The notes: generated by a model not told the origin, from the letters alone. Shown: positions 6,571-15,498, counted from the stretch's first letter. The stretch: 64,000 nt of DNA from Catenuloplanes indicus (GCF_030813715.1 NZ_JAUSUZ010000001.1:6882001-6946000); one strand, 5' to 3'. Program-made: numbers and translations.

Positions 6571-9357
6571 TCAGCCCCTGCGCGGCTGCGCCCGTCTCGT
6601 CGGCGGCGCGGTGGTCGGGTCCGCCGGCCACGGATGCCGCGGATAACGCCCCCGCATCTCGGCTCTCACCTGCGGATACCCGTTCTCCCAGAAGGACGGC
6701 AGATCCGCGGTCACCGCCACCGGACGCCCGGCCGGCGACAGCAGGTGCAGCACCACCGCGACCCGCCCGTCCCCGACCATCGGCGCCCGAGCCCACCCGA
6801 ACGCCTCCTGCACCTTCACCGCCAGCACCGGCGCACCCGGATCCGTGTAGTCCAGCCGCACCCGCGACCCGCTCGGCACCGTCACCCGCTCCGGCGCCAC
6901 CTCGTCCAGCCGGGCCGCCTCCCGCCACGGCAGCAGCCGCCGCAGCGCCGTACCCAGGTCCGCGCTCCGCAGATCCCGCAGCCGCCGGGCCCGGGCCAGC
7001 TCCGGACCCAGCCACTCGTCCAGCCGCTCCAGCAGCGCGGCGTCGCTCACGTCCGGCCAGGGCTCGCCCAGCGCGGCCCGGCAGAACGCCAGCCGCCGGC
7101 GCAGCGCCGTCGCCTCCGGCCGCCAGTCCAGCACCGCGCTCAGACCGCGTTCCGCGAGCGCGTCCCGCAGCGCGGCCGTGACCAGCGCCCGGTCCGGCTG
7201 CGCGAGCGGACGCTCCCGCAGCACCAGCGCACCGAGCCGCTCCACGTACCGCGCCCGCAGCTCGTCACCGTCCCAGACCACCTCATCGGCCGCGCTGAGC
7301 AGCGGCGCACCCGCCTCGCGCGCGGTCGCCTCATCGATCACCGCGGCCAGACGAACCCGCGCGCTGGCCCGCCCGGCCGCCCGATCGGCACCCGCGATCG
7401 CCAGCCACGGGCTGCCGGCCAGCGCCGACCGGTCCGCCAGCTCGGCCGCGGTCCCACCGGCCATCAGATACCCGCCGCTCCCGGCCGCCCGTGCCCGCGC
7501 CAGCCACTCCGGATACGCCAGCCCGGCCACCAGCCCCGCCGCCAGGTCATCAGGCAACCGCCCGCCGCCTCGCCGCGCGCCACCCGGCACATCGGCCGGT
7601 CCGGTGGCGGCAGGCGGCAGGACGCCGTCGTCCGGGGAGGCGGCGGCGCGGAGACGGCGAGACTCGGCACGCCAGCGGGCGGAGGCGGCCGGGTCGGCGC
7701 CGGTGCGCAGCGCGCGCCAGGCCGCGGCCAGGTCGTCGCGGCGACCGGTGAGCGTGTCGTCCGAGAGCAGCGCGACCACCTCGGCCGCGCGGTCCGCGCC
7801 GGCCGCCGGGGTGCCGTCGAGCAGGGCACGGGCCAGCCGCGGGTGGGCACCCACCCGGGACATCGCCCGGCCGCGCGGCGTGACCCGGCCGTTCGCGTCG
7901 ACCGCGCCGAGCGCCCGCAGCGTGGTCGTGGCGACCTCCAGCGCGGCCGCCGGAGGCGGGTCGGGAAGCGCGAGCCCGCTGCCGTCCGGTGCGCCCCAGA
8001 CCGCCAGCTCCAGCGCGAACGCGGTCAGATCCGCCGCCGCGACCTCCGGCTCCGGGAACGCGGGCAACCGCTCGTGCTCCGCCTCCGCCCAGCACCGGTA
8101 GACCCGCCCCGGCGCCTCCCGCCCGGCCCGGCCGGCCCGCTGGGTGGCCGCGGCACGCGACACCCGCACGGTGGCGAGCGACCCCAGCCCCCGAGAAAGA
8201 TCCATCCGGGGTACGCGACTGAGCCCCGCATCCACCACCACGCGCACGCCCGGCACGGTCAGGCTGCTCTCCGCGACCGCACTGGCCAGCACCACCCGGC
8301 GCCGCGCACCCGGCCGCAGCGCCGCGTCCTGCGCACCCGAGTCCTGCCGCCCGTGCAGCGTGACCAGGTCGACGTCGCCGCGCAGCCCGGACAGCCGACC
8401 CGCCACCGCGCCGATCTCCCCGTCACCCGGCAGGAACACCAGCAGGTCCCCGTCACTCTCCGCCACCGCTCGCCGCACCACGGCCGCCACATGATCGAGG
8501 AACCGCGGCTCCACCCGCATCCCGTGCGGCGGCGGAATCGGCCGCTCCGGCGGCGCCCACACGACCTCCACCGGGAACACCGCCGCGGTCGCGGTGACCA
8601 CCGGCACCCCACCGGCCACCACCGGCCCCCCGCCCACACCGTTCGCCGCGCCGGCGACGGTCCGGGGATCGGTGTCCGGTGTGGCGCCGGCCTCCGGGTC
8701 GGCGAGGCAGCGCGCGATGCGGTGGGCCTCGGCGGTCGCGGAGGTGGCGAGGACCAGCAGATCGGGACGGAGGTTCGCCCGGACGTCGGCCGCGAACGCC
8801 AGCGCGAGGTCCGAGTCCAGGTGCCGTTCGTGGCATTCGTCCAGGATCAATGCGGCGATCCCGGGCAGTTCCGGATCTCGCTGCAACCGGGCGACCAGGA
8901 CACCGGTCGTGACCACCTCGACGCGGGTCCGCGGGCCGACCTTGCGCTCGCCGCGGACCGTGAATCCGACGGTCTCGCCGACCGGCTCCCCGAGCAGCGC
9001 GGCCATCCGCCGCGCGGCGGCGCGGGCCGCGACCCGCCGCGGCTCCGCGACCACGACGCGACCGGCGCGCACCGGAAACCCGCCGCCGGTGCCGGCCGCG
9101 CCGCCGGTGCCGGCCGCGCCGGTCACCGGACCGGAGCCGGTATCGGTGCCGGATCCGGCAGCGGAGCTGGAGCTCGCATCCGTGCCGGAGCCGGCAGCCG
9201 CGCCGTTCAGGGCGGCGGCCAGCGCCAGCGGGACCACCGTCGTCTTGCCGGTGCCCGGCGGGGCGACCAGCACGGCCGCGCCGTGCTCGCGGAGTGCGGG
9301 GATCAGTGACGGCAGGACCGCCTCGACCGGGAGACCGGTGTTCTGCCAGCCCGTCAC
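6571..9357 (-). CDS. hrpB: ATP-dependent helicase HrpB
   Basis: 928 residues from the GTG at 9357 (VTGWQNTGLPVEAVLPSL), with GAGAGG upstream. A longer in-frame extension is Arg/Pro-rich and implausible. DExH-box order: motif I 'APPGTGKTTVVPLAL', motif Ia 'VVVAEPRRVAARAAARRMA', motif II 'DECHERH', motif III 'SATAEA', motif VI 'QRAGRAGRE', then the HA2-like and long HrpB C-terminal regions. HrpB is a DEAH-family RNA-helicase-like ATPase whose cellular role is poorly defined. Unusual: about 45 Gly/Ala/Ser/Thr residues are inserted between motifs I and Ia (see findings), and a second Gly/Val-rich loop lies before 'VFPVEVVWAPPERP'. Single-gene unit. Confidence 0.9.
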   Translation of the reverse strand: MTGWQNTGLPVEAVLPSLIPALREHGAAVLVAPPGTGKTTVVPLALAAALNGAAAGSGTDASSSSAAGSGTDTGSGPVTGAAGTGGAAGTGGGFPVRAGRVVVAEPRRVAARAAARRMAALLGEPVGETVGFTVRGERKVGPRTRVEVVTTGVLVARLQRDPELPGIAALILDECHERHLDSDLALAFAADVRANLRPDLLVLATSATAEAHRIARCLADPEAGATPDTDPRTVAGAANGVGGGPVVAGGVPVVTATAAVFPVEVVWAPPERPIPPPHGMRVEPRFLDHVAAVVRRAVAESDGDLLVFLPGDGEIGAVAGRLSGLRGDVDLVTLHGRQDSGAQDAALRPGARRRVVLASAVAESSLTVPGVRVVVDAGLSRVPRMDLSRGLGSLATVRVSRAAATQRAGRAGREAPGRVYRCWAEAEHERLPAFPEPEVAAADLTAFALELAVWGAPDGSGLALPDPPPAAALEVATTTLRALGAVDANGRVTPRGRAMSRVGAHPRLARALLDGTPAAGADRAAEVVALLSDDTLTGRRDDLAAAWRALRTGADPAASARWRAESRRLRAAASPDDGVLPPAATGPADVPGGARRGGGRLPDDLAAGLVAGLAYPEWLARARAAGSGGYLMAGGTAAELADRSALAGSPWLAIAGADRAAGRASARVRLAAVIDEATAREAGAPLLSAADEVVWDGDELRARYVERLGALVLRERPLAQPDRALVTAALRDALAERGLSAVLDWRPEATALRRRLAFCRAALGEPWPDVSDAALLERLDEWLGPELARARRLRDLRSADLGTALRRLLPWREAARLDEVAPERVTVPSGSRVRLDYTDPGAPVLAVKVQEAFGWARAPMVGDGRVAVVLHLLSPAGRPVAVTADLPSFWENGYPQVRAEMRGRYPRHPWPADPTTAPPTRRAQPRRG

Positions 9358-9419
9358 GAAAATCGCCGCCTCTCGCCGTACCCTCGGATGCCCTTGGGTT
9401 GTAGCAAACGGCGCCGGGG

Positions 9420-9638
9420 TCAGTCGCGGTAGGAGCGGTTGATCATGTCGAGGGCCCAGGTCATCCGGTGGGCGGCGGCCTCCGGGTGGTCGCCGAACTC
9501 GCCCGCGACCTCGCCGGCGCAGCCGCGGGCGCCGAGCCGGCCGAGCATGTCGACGACGGCCGCGCGGACCTCGATGTCCGCCGGGCGCTGGGATGCCTGC
9601 AGCCGGGATGCAAAAAGCGCGTCCGCGCGAGTGCTCAC
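9420..9638 (-). CDS. Small conserved-type hypothetical protein
   Basis: 72 residues from the GTG at 9638, which has a near-perfect AGGAGG seven bases upstream. That strong ribosome site is the main reason to accept it. The protein is helical and soluble: 'DIEVRAAVVDMLGRLGARG' and 'EAAAHRMTWALDMINRSYRD'. No cofactor or DNA-binding motif is recognised. It lies between hrpB and the ABC-F gene on the same strand, with gaps of 62 and 85 nt. Function unknown. Confidence 0.65.
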   Translation of the reverse strand: MSTRADALFASRLQASQRPADIEVRAAVVDMLGRLGARGCAGEVAGEFGDHPEAAAHRMTWALDMINRSYRD

Positions 9639-9723
9639 GGTGCACCTCCTGAAACGTCGTGCCTGGTGAGACAGCTAACCCGGTACGCGGTGCCGGTGGG
9701 GGTCGCGGGCGGTTGCGGAACGG

Positions 9724-11367
9724 TCACAGCGGTTCTTCGGTGACCGTGCCGGCGTCCACGGCGAGCCGCCGGCTGACCCGGACCGCGTCCAGCATCCGGC
9801 GGTCGTGCGTGACCAGCAGCAGCGTGCCGGGATAGCCCTCCAGCGCGGACTCCAGCTGCTCGATCGCCGGCAGGTCCAGGTGGTTCGTGGGCTCGTCGAG
9901 GACCAGCAGGTTCACGCCACGCGCCTGGAGAAGGGCAAGGGCCGCGCGGGTACGTTCGCCGGGCGACAGGGACGCGGCCGGGCGCAGCACGTGGTCGGCG
10001 CGCAGGCCGAACTTGGCCAGCAGCGTCCGTACCTCGGCCGGCGCCTGCTCCGGCACGTGGGCGGCGAACGCGTCCAGCAGCGAGTCGTCGCCGAGGAACA
10101 GCCCGCGCGCCTGGTCCACCTCGCCGACCACCACGCCGGAGCCGAGCGCGGCCGTGCCGGAGTCAAGGTTGAGCCGGGTAAGCAGAGCGGCGAGCAGCGT
10201 CGACTTGCCGGAGCCGTTCGCGCCGGTGATGGCGACCCGGTCCGCCCAGTCGATCTGCAGCGTGACCGGGCCGAGCGTGAACCCGCCGCGGGTCACCACG
10301 GCCTCCCGCAGCGACGCGACCACCGCACCGGCCCGGGGCGCGGCTGCGATGGTCATCCGCAGCTCCCACTCCTTGCGCGGCTCCTCGACCACCTCCAGCC
10401 GTTCGATCATCTTCTCGGTCTGCCGGGCCTTCGCGGCCTGCTTCTCGGTCGACTCGGCCCGGTGCTTGCGCCCGATCTTGTCGTTGTCCGTGGCCTTCCG
10501 GCGTGCGTTGCGGACGCCCTTCTCCATCCAGTTGCGCTGCATACGGGCGCGCGCCTCCAGGCCCTCGCGGGTGTCCGCGTACTCCTCGTAGGACTCACGG
10601 GCGTGCCGGCGCGCGGTCTCCCGCTCCTCCAGGTACGCCTCGTAGCCGCCGCCGTACGTGTTGACCTGCTGCTGTGCCAGGTCCAGCTCGACCACCCGGG
10701 TCACGGTCCGGGCCAGGAACTCGCGGTCGTGGCTGACCAGCACGGTCGCGGCGCGCAGGCCGGTGACGAAGCGCTCCAGCCGGCCCAGGCCGTCCAGATC
10801 CAGGTCGTTCGTCGGCTCGTCGAGCAGCACCACGTCATAGCGGCTGAGCAGCAGCGACGCGAGACCGGCGCGGGCCGCCTGGCCGCCGGAGAGCCCGGTC
10901 ATCGGGTGGTCCAGGTCGACGGTCAGGCCCAGGTCGGCCGCGACCTCCTCGGCGCGCTCGTCCAGGTCCGCGCCGCCGAGGTCGAGCCAGCGTTCCAGCG
11001 CGGTCGCGTAGAGATCGTCGGCGCCCGGCCGCTGCTCGGTCAGCGCGAGCGTGGCCTCGTCCAGCGCCTGCTGTGCGGCCGCGACGCCGGTCCGGCGGGC
11101 CAGGAACGCGCGCACCGACTCGCCGGGCACCCGGTCCGCCTCCTGCGGCAGGTAGCCGACGGTGGCGGCCGGCGGGTTGACCTGCACCGTGCCCTGCTCG
11201 GCCGGGATCAGCCCGGCCAGCGTGCGGAGCAGCGTGGACTTGCCGGCGCCGTTCGCCCCGACCAGGCCGACCACGTCGCCGGGCGCGACGACGAGGTCCA
11301 GACCGGAGAAGAGGACGCGGTCCCCGTGGCCGGCGGCGAGTTCGCGGGCAATCATCGTGGCGGTCAC
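9724..11367 (-). CDS. ABC-F family ATP-binding protein (ribosome-associated type)
   Basis: 547 residues from the GTG at 11367. It has two nucleotide-binding domains and no membrane segment. NBD1 has 'GANGAGKSTLL', 'LSGGQAARAGLA' and 'VVLLDEPTNDLDL'. NBD2 has 'GANGSGKSTLLAALL', 'LSPGERTRAALALL' and 'LLVLDEPTNHLDL'. Between them lies a basic helical linker ('NWMEKGVRNARRK', 'NDKIGRKHRAES', 'KMIERLEVVEEPRKEWEL'), equivalent to the P-site tRNA interaction motif of this family. ABC-F proteins act on translating ribosomes, either as translation factors or as antibiotic-resistance proteins. The short linker and its generic sequence do not tell which. Confidence 0.93.
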   Translation of the reverse strand: MTATMIARELAAGHGDRVLFSGLDLVVAPGDVVGLVGANGAGKSTLLRTLAGLIPAEQGTVQVNPPAATVGYLPQEADRVPGESVRAFLARRTGVAAAQQALDEATLALTEQRPGADDLYATALERWLDLGGADLDERAEEVAADLGLTVDLDHPMTGLSGGQAARAGLASLLLSRYDVVLLDEPTNDLDLDGLGRLERFVTGLRAATVLVSHDREFLARTVTRVVELDLAQQQVNTYGGGYEAYLEERETARRHARESYEEYADTREGLEARARMQRNWMEKGVRNARRKATDNDKIGRKHRAESTEKQAAKARQTEKMIERLEVVEEPRKEWELRMTIAAAPRAGAVVASLREAVVTRGGFTLGPVTLQIDWADRVAITGANGSGKSTLLAALLTRLNLDSGTAALGSGVVVGEVDQARGLFLGDDSLLDAFAAHVPEQAPAEVRTLLAKFGLRADHVLRPAASLSPGERTRAALALLQARGVNLLVLDEPTNHLDLPAIEQLESALEGYPGTLLLVTHDRRMLDAVRVSRRLAVDAGTVTEEPL

Positions 11368-11465
11368 AAGGTGAGCAGCCTACCCACTCCGATTCCACCC
11401 CGGAGGTACGGCCGAGCGGTTACGTTGTGCCTGGTGGCCGATGTGACAGGAGCGGGGTGACGGGC

Positions 11466-12422
11466 ATGGATGAGCGTTCGTTCTGGACCGCTGTCGCGCT
11501 GCTGTCGGCGGAGGAGCTGGACGCCGCGGTCGCCACGCTCACCGCCGAGCTGGCCGGCCGGCCGATCAACGAGATCACCGCGTTCGCGGACCACCTGGCC
11601 GTGGTCGTGCACGCGATCGACACACCCGCGCACGCCGCGTACGTACCCGGCGGCGCGGAGGTGTTCCTGGCGGCCCGGTGCGCGGTGGTGGCGGCCGGCC
11701 GGGACACGTACCTGCGGGTGTTCGGCGACCCACCGGCGATCGCGGAGTTCGCGAGTCCCGGCGCGGAGTGGCTGCTCGCGGTGCCGGCGAACGCGTTCGA
11801 GCGGGCGACCGGCCTGGCCTGGACGCACGAGCCGCCGGTCAGCGTGGAGACCGGCAGCAACCCGCTCTGGTCGCCGATCACGGCGGACGACACGGACGAG
11901 GAGACCTGGCTGACGTACGGCGGCGGCCTGCACACCGTGCTCGGCACCCGACCCGCCTACGACGCCACCATGCAGGTGCTGATCGCGGCCGTGGACGCGG
12001 ACCCGCGCTGGTGCCGCTGGTGGTCCCGGGCCGGCGTGCACACGCTCGACCTGGCACCGCTGTGGAGCGACGGCGACGCACCCGGCGTGACCGTGCGCCG
12101 CGGCGCCCAGCGCGTGGTGGTCGACGCGATCATGGATCCGCGTGGCTTCACCCGCACCGACCGCGCGTTCCTGCGCGAGCTGGCCCGCGCCGACCTGCTC
12201 ACCATGCTGGAGGCGGTCCGGTCCGCGCTCGACCTCGACCCGCTGCCGTCCCTCCCGCGCACCCCCGACCTGCCGGACATGCCCGACTCGTTCGCCCCCG
12301 GCCAGGAGCTCCCCCGTCTCGACGTCGACGAGGTGGTCCGCTTCGCCGAGGAGGTCGGCGGCGTCGACCTGGAAGAACTCCGCCCGGTCCTGCACATGCT
12401 CGCCACCGACCCACCGCTCTAA
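11466..12422 (+). CDS. DUF4240-like domain protein
   Basis: 318 residues from the ATG at 11466. A GTG at 11457 is equally possible because AGGAG at 11448-11452 lies 4 nt from it and 13 nt from the ATG. The N-terminal part 'MDERSFWTAVALLSAEELDAAV...' followed by 'EVFLAARCAVVAAGRDTYLRVFGDPPAI' matches my memory of the DUF4240 pattern (a Phe-Trp start, then a helix pair around an Arg-Asp). The C-terminal half is acidic, with a Pro-rich link near 275. It is soluble and has no signal peptide. Role unknown; it is divergent from the ABC-F gene, sharing about 98 nt of upstream DNA. Confidence 0.65.
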   Translation: MDERSFWTAVALLSAEELDAAVATLTAELAGRPINEITAFADHLAVVVHAIDTPAHAAYVPGGAEVFLAARCAVVAAGRDTYLRVFGDPPAIAEFASPGAEWLLAVPANAFERATGLAWTHEPPVSVETGSNPLWSPITADDTDEETWLTYGGGLHTVLGTRPAYDATMQVLIAAVDADPRWCRWWSRAGVHTLDLAPLWSDGDAPGVTVRRGAQRVVVDAIMDPRGFTRTDRAFLRELARADLLTMLEAVRSALDLDPLPSLPRTPDLPDMPDSFAPGQELPRLDVDEVVRFAEEVGGVDLEELRPVLHMLATDPPL

Positions 12423-12506
12423 GTGCTTCCGCACTGAGCGGACGAGCCACGATGGCCGGATGGAGCCTGGCATTCGGCTCATTCCCCGTTGCGGTGTCCG
12501 GGACGA

Positions 12507-12521
12507 TGCGGTGCAATCGGA
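12507..12521 (+). promoter_or_regulatory. Leader element, copy 1 (shared with 14550-14564)
   Basis: TGCGGTGCAATCGGA occurs here and again at 14550-14564. In both places it sits 22-24 nt before an ATG whose ribosome site reads TGAGGA-(G/A)TTC. An exact 15-nt repeat in the same position relative to two start codons points to a duplicated leader or a shared regulatory site. Which of these it is cannot be told from sequence alone. Confidence 0.55.
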
Positions 12522-12545
12522 GTTCCCACGGGAGTGAGGAGTTCC

Positions 12546-12656
12546 ATGGTGGTTCTCGTGAAGACCTGTTCCAGGCGCGCTCCGATGTCGACCGGGGCGG
12601 TGCCTCTGATTCGGTCGGCGTGGGCACCGTCGAGTGCTGCCGGAGTACGGGCGTGA
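12546..12656 (+). CDS. Short coupled ORF (36 aa), leader peptide or truncated SCO2521-like start
   Basis: The ORF starts MVVLVKTCSRRAPMSTG and its TGA overlaps the GTG start of the next gene (GTGA at 12653-12656). It is preceded by GAGGAG a few bases upstream. The DNA before it, including the 15-nt leader element and TGAGGA-GTTC, matches the DNA before the SCO2521-like gene at 14587, whose protein starts MMILGEIHTGLL. Two readings fit: a translated leader coupling ribosomes into the membrane protein, or the leftover first codons of a deleted SCO2521-like gene. The 36-residue product itself has no recognisable motif. The overlap favours real translation, but expression is unproven. Confidence 0.4.
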   Translation: MVVLVKTCSRRAPMSTGAVPLIRSAWAPSSAAGVRA

Positions 12657-13498
12657 GATGGCCTGCGGCCAACAGACGCATGGTGTGGGCATTTCTCTCC
12701 GCGATGGCCGTCGGGGCGCTCATGTACCTGACACTCGCCCTCTCCGACGCACCTTCGATGGTCGACGTCGCGCTCGCCGTCCTGGCTGCGGGCGGCGCGT
12801 TGATCGCTCAAGCGCAGGTGAGGCTCACGCGGCGGCTCGCCGCCGTAGAGGTGGTGACGCTGCCGGCCGATCCCATCAGCCGGATACTTCGCTACTCGCG
12901 GCAGATCACACCCGAGTCACCGTCGCTCGTGTACCACTTCGTCGAACAGGAATCCGAGCGGATGTCGGACTTCCTGAAGGAGATCGTCGAGCGCGGGGAG
13001 ATTCACTATGACGGTGAGGACCGCGACTGGTTGCTGAGGCTGACCGACCACGCGCAGGTCACTATCGATGCGGTCAGCCTGGCGTCCGTTGACCGTGGCT
13101 TCTGGACGAGCGAGATCGGCACTCGTTACCTGGGTGCCCAACGCGCCGCCGTGGAGCGCGGGGTTAAGGTCCGCCGCATCTTCTTGATCGATCAGCCCGG
13201 TGGAGGCATCGAACCGGAGGTCCGTCGCACATGTGAGCAGCAGAGTCGGATGGGCATCGAGATCCGGACGCTCGATCGTGCCCGAATTCCCGAGGTCCGG
13301 CGGGTGGACGGCCTCGGGTTCATCATTTTCGACCGCCTGATGACCTACGAGATCATTCCCTCGTCGATGGAGGACAAGGCTCGGTCGGTCATCGCGGAGA
13401 CCCGGCTGGTGCTGCGGGAGAAACGGGTGCAAAAGTCTACCGAGATCTACCGTGATCTGTGGGAGGAAGCTGCTGAACTACCCCCGCTCAGCCACTGA
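12653..13498 (+). CDS. Two-helix membrane protein with uncharacterised C-terminal domain
   Basis: 281 residues from the GTG at 12653 (GGAG 7 nt upstream, coupled to the short ORF before it). Two hydrophobic helices lie near residues 11-30 and 38-56, followed by 'IAQAQVRLTRRLAAVEVV', which looks like the start of a coiled coil. The soluble part has repeated strand-helix units: 'VTIDAVSLASVD', 'AAVERGVKVRRIFLID', 'QSRMGIEIRTLDRA', 'GLGFIIFDRLMTYEI'. This resembles catalytically dead phospholipase-D-like folds, but no HKD motif is seen. It ends 'STEIYRDLWEEAAE'. The protein at 15498-15794 has the same helix hairpin, the same 'LIAQ...RLA-VE' and the same 'I-(Y/F)-x-x-LWE' tail without the middle domain. 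Base composition is somewhat less GC-rich than its neighbours. Confidence 0.7.
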   Translation: MRWPAANRRMVWAFLSAMAVGALMYLTLALSDAPSMVDVALAVLAAGGALIAQAQVRLTRRLAAVEVVTLPADPISRILRYSRQITPESPSLVYHFVEQESERMSDFLKEIVERGEIHYDGEDRDWLLRLTDHAQVTIDAVSLASVDRGFWTSEIGTRYLGAQRAAVERGVKVRRIFLIDQPGGGIEPEVRRTCEQQSRMGIEIRTLDRARIPEVRRVDGLGFIIFDRLMTYEIIPSSMEDKARSVIAETRLVLREKRVQKSTEIYRDLWEEAAELPPLSH

Positions 13499-13501
13499 CG
13501 A

Positions 13502-14434
13502 TCAGCCCGGCAGCCTGAGGGCGATGTCGCGCACGTCGGCCGCGCACCCCCAGGACAGGCTGACGCCGTGGCCGTAGTTGTGCACCACGTGATGCCCGCC
13601 GACCAGTTCATGCTCCACCCGCACCGGGTCGCGCCGAGCGGATGCCGATGCGGTGCCCGAGAAACGGCAGGTCCGCGATCCGCGGGTCGATCAGCGCGCA
13701 CCTGGCCCGAATCCGCGCGGCGACCGCGGCGTCCTCCGCGACGTCCGCCCGCCCGTGTTCGGCACTGCCGCCGAGCAGCAGCACCGGGCCCTGGGGCAGC
13801 AGGTACGTCACCTCGCGCAGGTCGTCGGTGTGCTCGGCGAAGAACTCGGTGAGGCCCGGGTTCGCCACCACGGCGAGCTGCCCGCGGATCGGCGTGACGG
13901 CCGGGTCTGGCACGAACTTCGCCGCGCCCAGGCCGGTGCAGTTAACTACGACCGGCGCCGCGGCGGCCAGGCGGCGCGCGTACCCGATCGAGATCGTGCC
14001 GCCGGCCGCCTTGAACCGGCGCTGCAGGTACTTGAGGTAGACCGGTATGTCGACGACGGGCGCGCGGTAACGCCAGCCGACCGTGAAGCCGGTCGGCAGC
14101 TCCGACGGTGCGCAGCGGCGGTATCCGGGTAGCGCGGCTGCGTACTCCGCCGGGGTGGTGCGGTCGCGGGAGGCCTCGATGCCGTCGAGCAGGCGGACGC
14201 CGGCGTCCGGTGACGTCGCGGCCAACTCCGCGAGTGTCCGATAGGCGACGTCACTCCACCGTGGTACCCGCTCGTGAGTCGCGTGAAGCGGTTCCGGATC
14301 GCCCCGGCACCGTACGATATGGACTTCGACGGCGGCGCCGCAGTGCGCACCTGCACGCTCATCCCGGCCTCTGCCAGCAGCACCCCCGTGGTGATTCCGG
14401 ACACGCCGGCGCCGATGATCAGAACCGTGGTCAT
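13502..14434 (-). pseudogene. D-amino-acid-oxidase-type FAD oxidoreductase, two frameshifts
   Basis: The N-terminal frame starts at the ATG at 14434 with the FAD dinucleotide fold 'TTVLIIGAGVSGITTGVLLA'. Near 14296 the reading must change frame; a missing G inside 'AI-W-EP' would explain it. It then continues 'HATHERVPRWSDVAYRTLAE' through 'VVVNCTGLGAAKF' and 'TPIRGQLAVV'. A second shift lies next to GGG at 13626-13628. After it comes the diagnostic C-terminus 'HELVGGHHVVHNYGHGVSLS', ending at 13502. All three pieces in order match the D-amino-acid oxidase family, so the gene was recently intact or carries base-call errors. The C-terminal end converges on the 12653 gene with only 3 nt between them. 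Confidence 0.8.
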
Positions 14435-14549
14435 TCCGCGACAATATCCGGACGCTTCGTAGTCCGGCAGCGGTCGATGCTATGTCGTTTGTCGATATAT
14501 CTGTATCGTGTCGCAATCAAAAAATGAGCGTTGCATCATCGATACGCGG

Positions 14550-14564
14550 TGCGGTGCAATCGGA
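14550..14564 (+). promoter_or_regulatory. Leader element, copy 2 (shared with 12507-12521)
   Basis: Exact copy of TGCGGTGCAATCGGA, 22 nt before the ATG at 14587, in a region (14435-14586) that is clearly less GC-rich than the coding DNA around it. This spacer separates the oxidase pseudogene and the SCO2521-like gene, which diverge, so it must also hold the promoters. AT-rich stretches such as the one around 14490-14527 are possible promoter sites, but no convincing -35/-10 pair was fixed. Confidence 0.5.
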
Positions 14565-14586
14565 TAGTCGCGCGATTGAGGAATTC

Positions 14587-15498
14587 ATGATGATCCTTGG
14601 TGAGATCCACACTGGGTTGTTACGCCACTCCACCCCGGTCGCCACGGGTCTGGCTCGGGACCTGCTCGACCTGGTCGCCGGCGAGGTGGTGCGGGCGTCC
14701 GAGCGGCCGATTTCCTGCGCGTGGTCACCCGACCTGGTCACCGGGGTGGACTGCCCGCTCGCCGGGACGTCCGACCGGGCCGTCGGAACGGTCCGGCACC
14801 GCGCCGTCCTCACCGGCGGCTGCATGGTGCAGGCGTCGGCGTACACGACGGTCGAGCCCGCGGCCGAGGTGCGGCGCCTGCCGTGGTCGCACTACATCTC
14901 GCGCCCCGGCCACGTGGAGGTGCTGGCGAAGACGCCGCCGGCCGGCCTCGCCGATGCCTTCCTGGCCGGCGAGCGCGGTCCGGGTGCGCTCGATCTCGGC
15001 GGCATCTGCGCCCGCACGATCGAACGGGTGCAAGCCTCGCCACGGCTCGACCGGCGGGTGGCGCTCCGGGTGCCGCGCACCCGGTTCCGCTGGGTCGCCA
15101 CCGTGGGGCCGGACCGGGTGCACCTCCTGGTCGACGACGGTGACCTGCGCACACTGCGGCTCGCGCTGCCCGAGCTGCCGGCCGGCCGGATCGCCGACCT
15201 GTGCACGGACATCGCGCGGCACGACTGGCTGCTCAGCTCGCTGATCGAGGTGATTGGCGCGAGCGCGCTCGGCGTCCGGGCCCGCGGGGAGACGCTGCCC
15301 CGGCTGGCCCCGGCAATCGACACGCTGCTCCACCTGTGGATGCCCGCGGCCCTGCTGGACGACGGGATGGCCACGGTTTGGGCGTCCTTGGAGCGGCGGC
15401 CCGGCTTCACCCGGCAGTGGGCGACGCTGGTCGCCCGGATCCGCGACCAACTCTCGGTCGGCACTGTCGAGGCGCTGTCGGCCGGGGTGCGTGTCTGA
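14587..15498 (+). CDS. SCO2521 family protein
   Basis: 303 residues from the ATG at 14587, with TGAGGA six bases upstream. A further ATG follows directly at 14590, and longer in-frame starts back to 14482 would run through the leader element. The opening 'MMILGEIHTGLLRHSTPVA' and 'LPWSHYISRPGHVEVL' fit my memory of the S. coelicolor SCO2521 family; a search is needed to confirm. The protein is soluble, with alternating Ala/Leu helices and strands ('RVALRVPRTRFRWVATVG', 'RVHLLVDDGDLRTLRLALP') and no known catalytic motif. Its stop overlaps the start of the small membrane gene (TGATG). It faces the SCO2522-2525-like run, and together they form a five-family cluster of unknown function. Confidence 0.65.
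   Translation: MMILGEIHTGLLRHSTPVATGLARDLLDLVAGEVVRASERPISCAWSPDLVTGVDCPLAGTSDRAVGTVRHRAVLTGGCMVQASAYTTVEPAAEVRRLPWSHYISRPGHVEVLAKTPPAGLADAFLAGERGPGALDLGGICARTIERVQASPRLDRRVALRVPRTRFRWVATVGPDRVHLLVDDGDLRTLRLALPELPAGRIADLCTDIARHDWLLSSLIEVIGASALGVRARGETLPRLAPAIDTLLHLWMPAALLDDGMATVWASLERRPGFTRQWATLVARIRDQLSVGTVEALSAGVRV

Noticed and set aside
6562-9309. Long rightward ORF opposite hrpB
   Set aside because: Arg/Pro/Gln-rich low-information product with no family resemblance; antisense artefact of hrpB.
12423-12450. Short AGTGC-TTCC-GCACT hairpin as a terminator
   Set aside because: Only five base pairs and no T-run; too weak to call.
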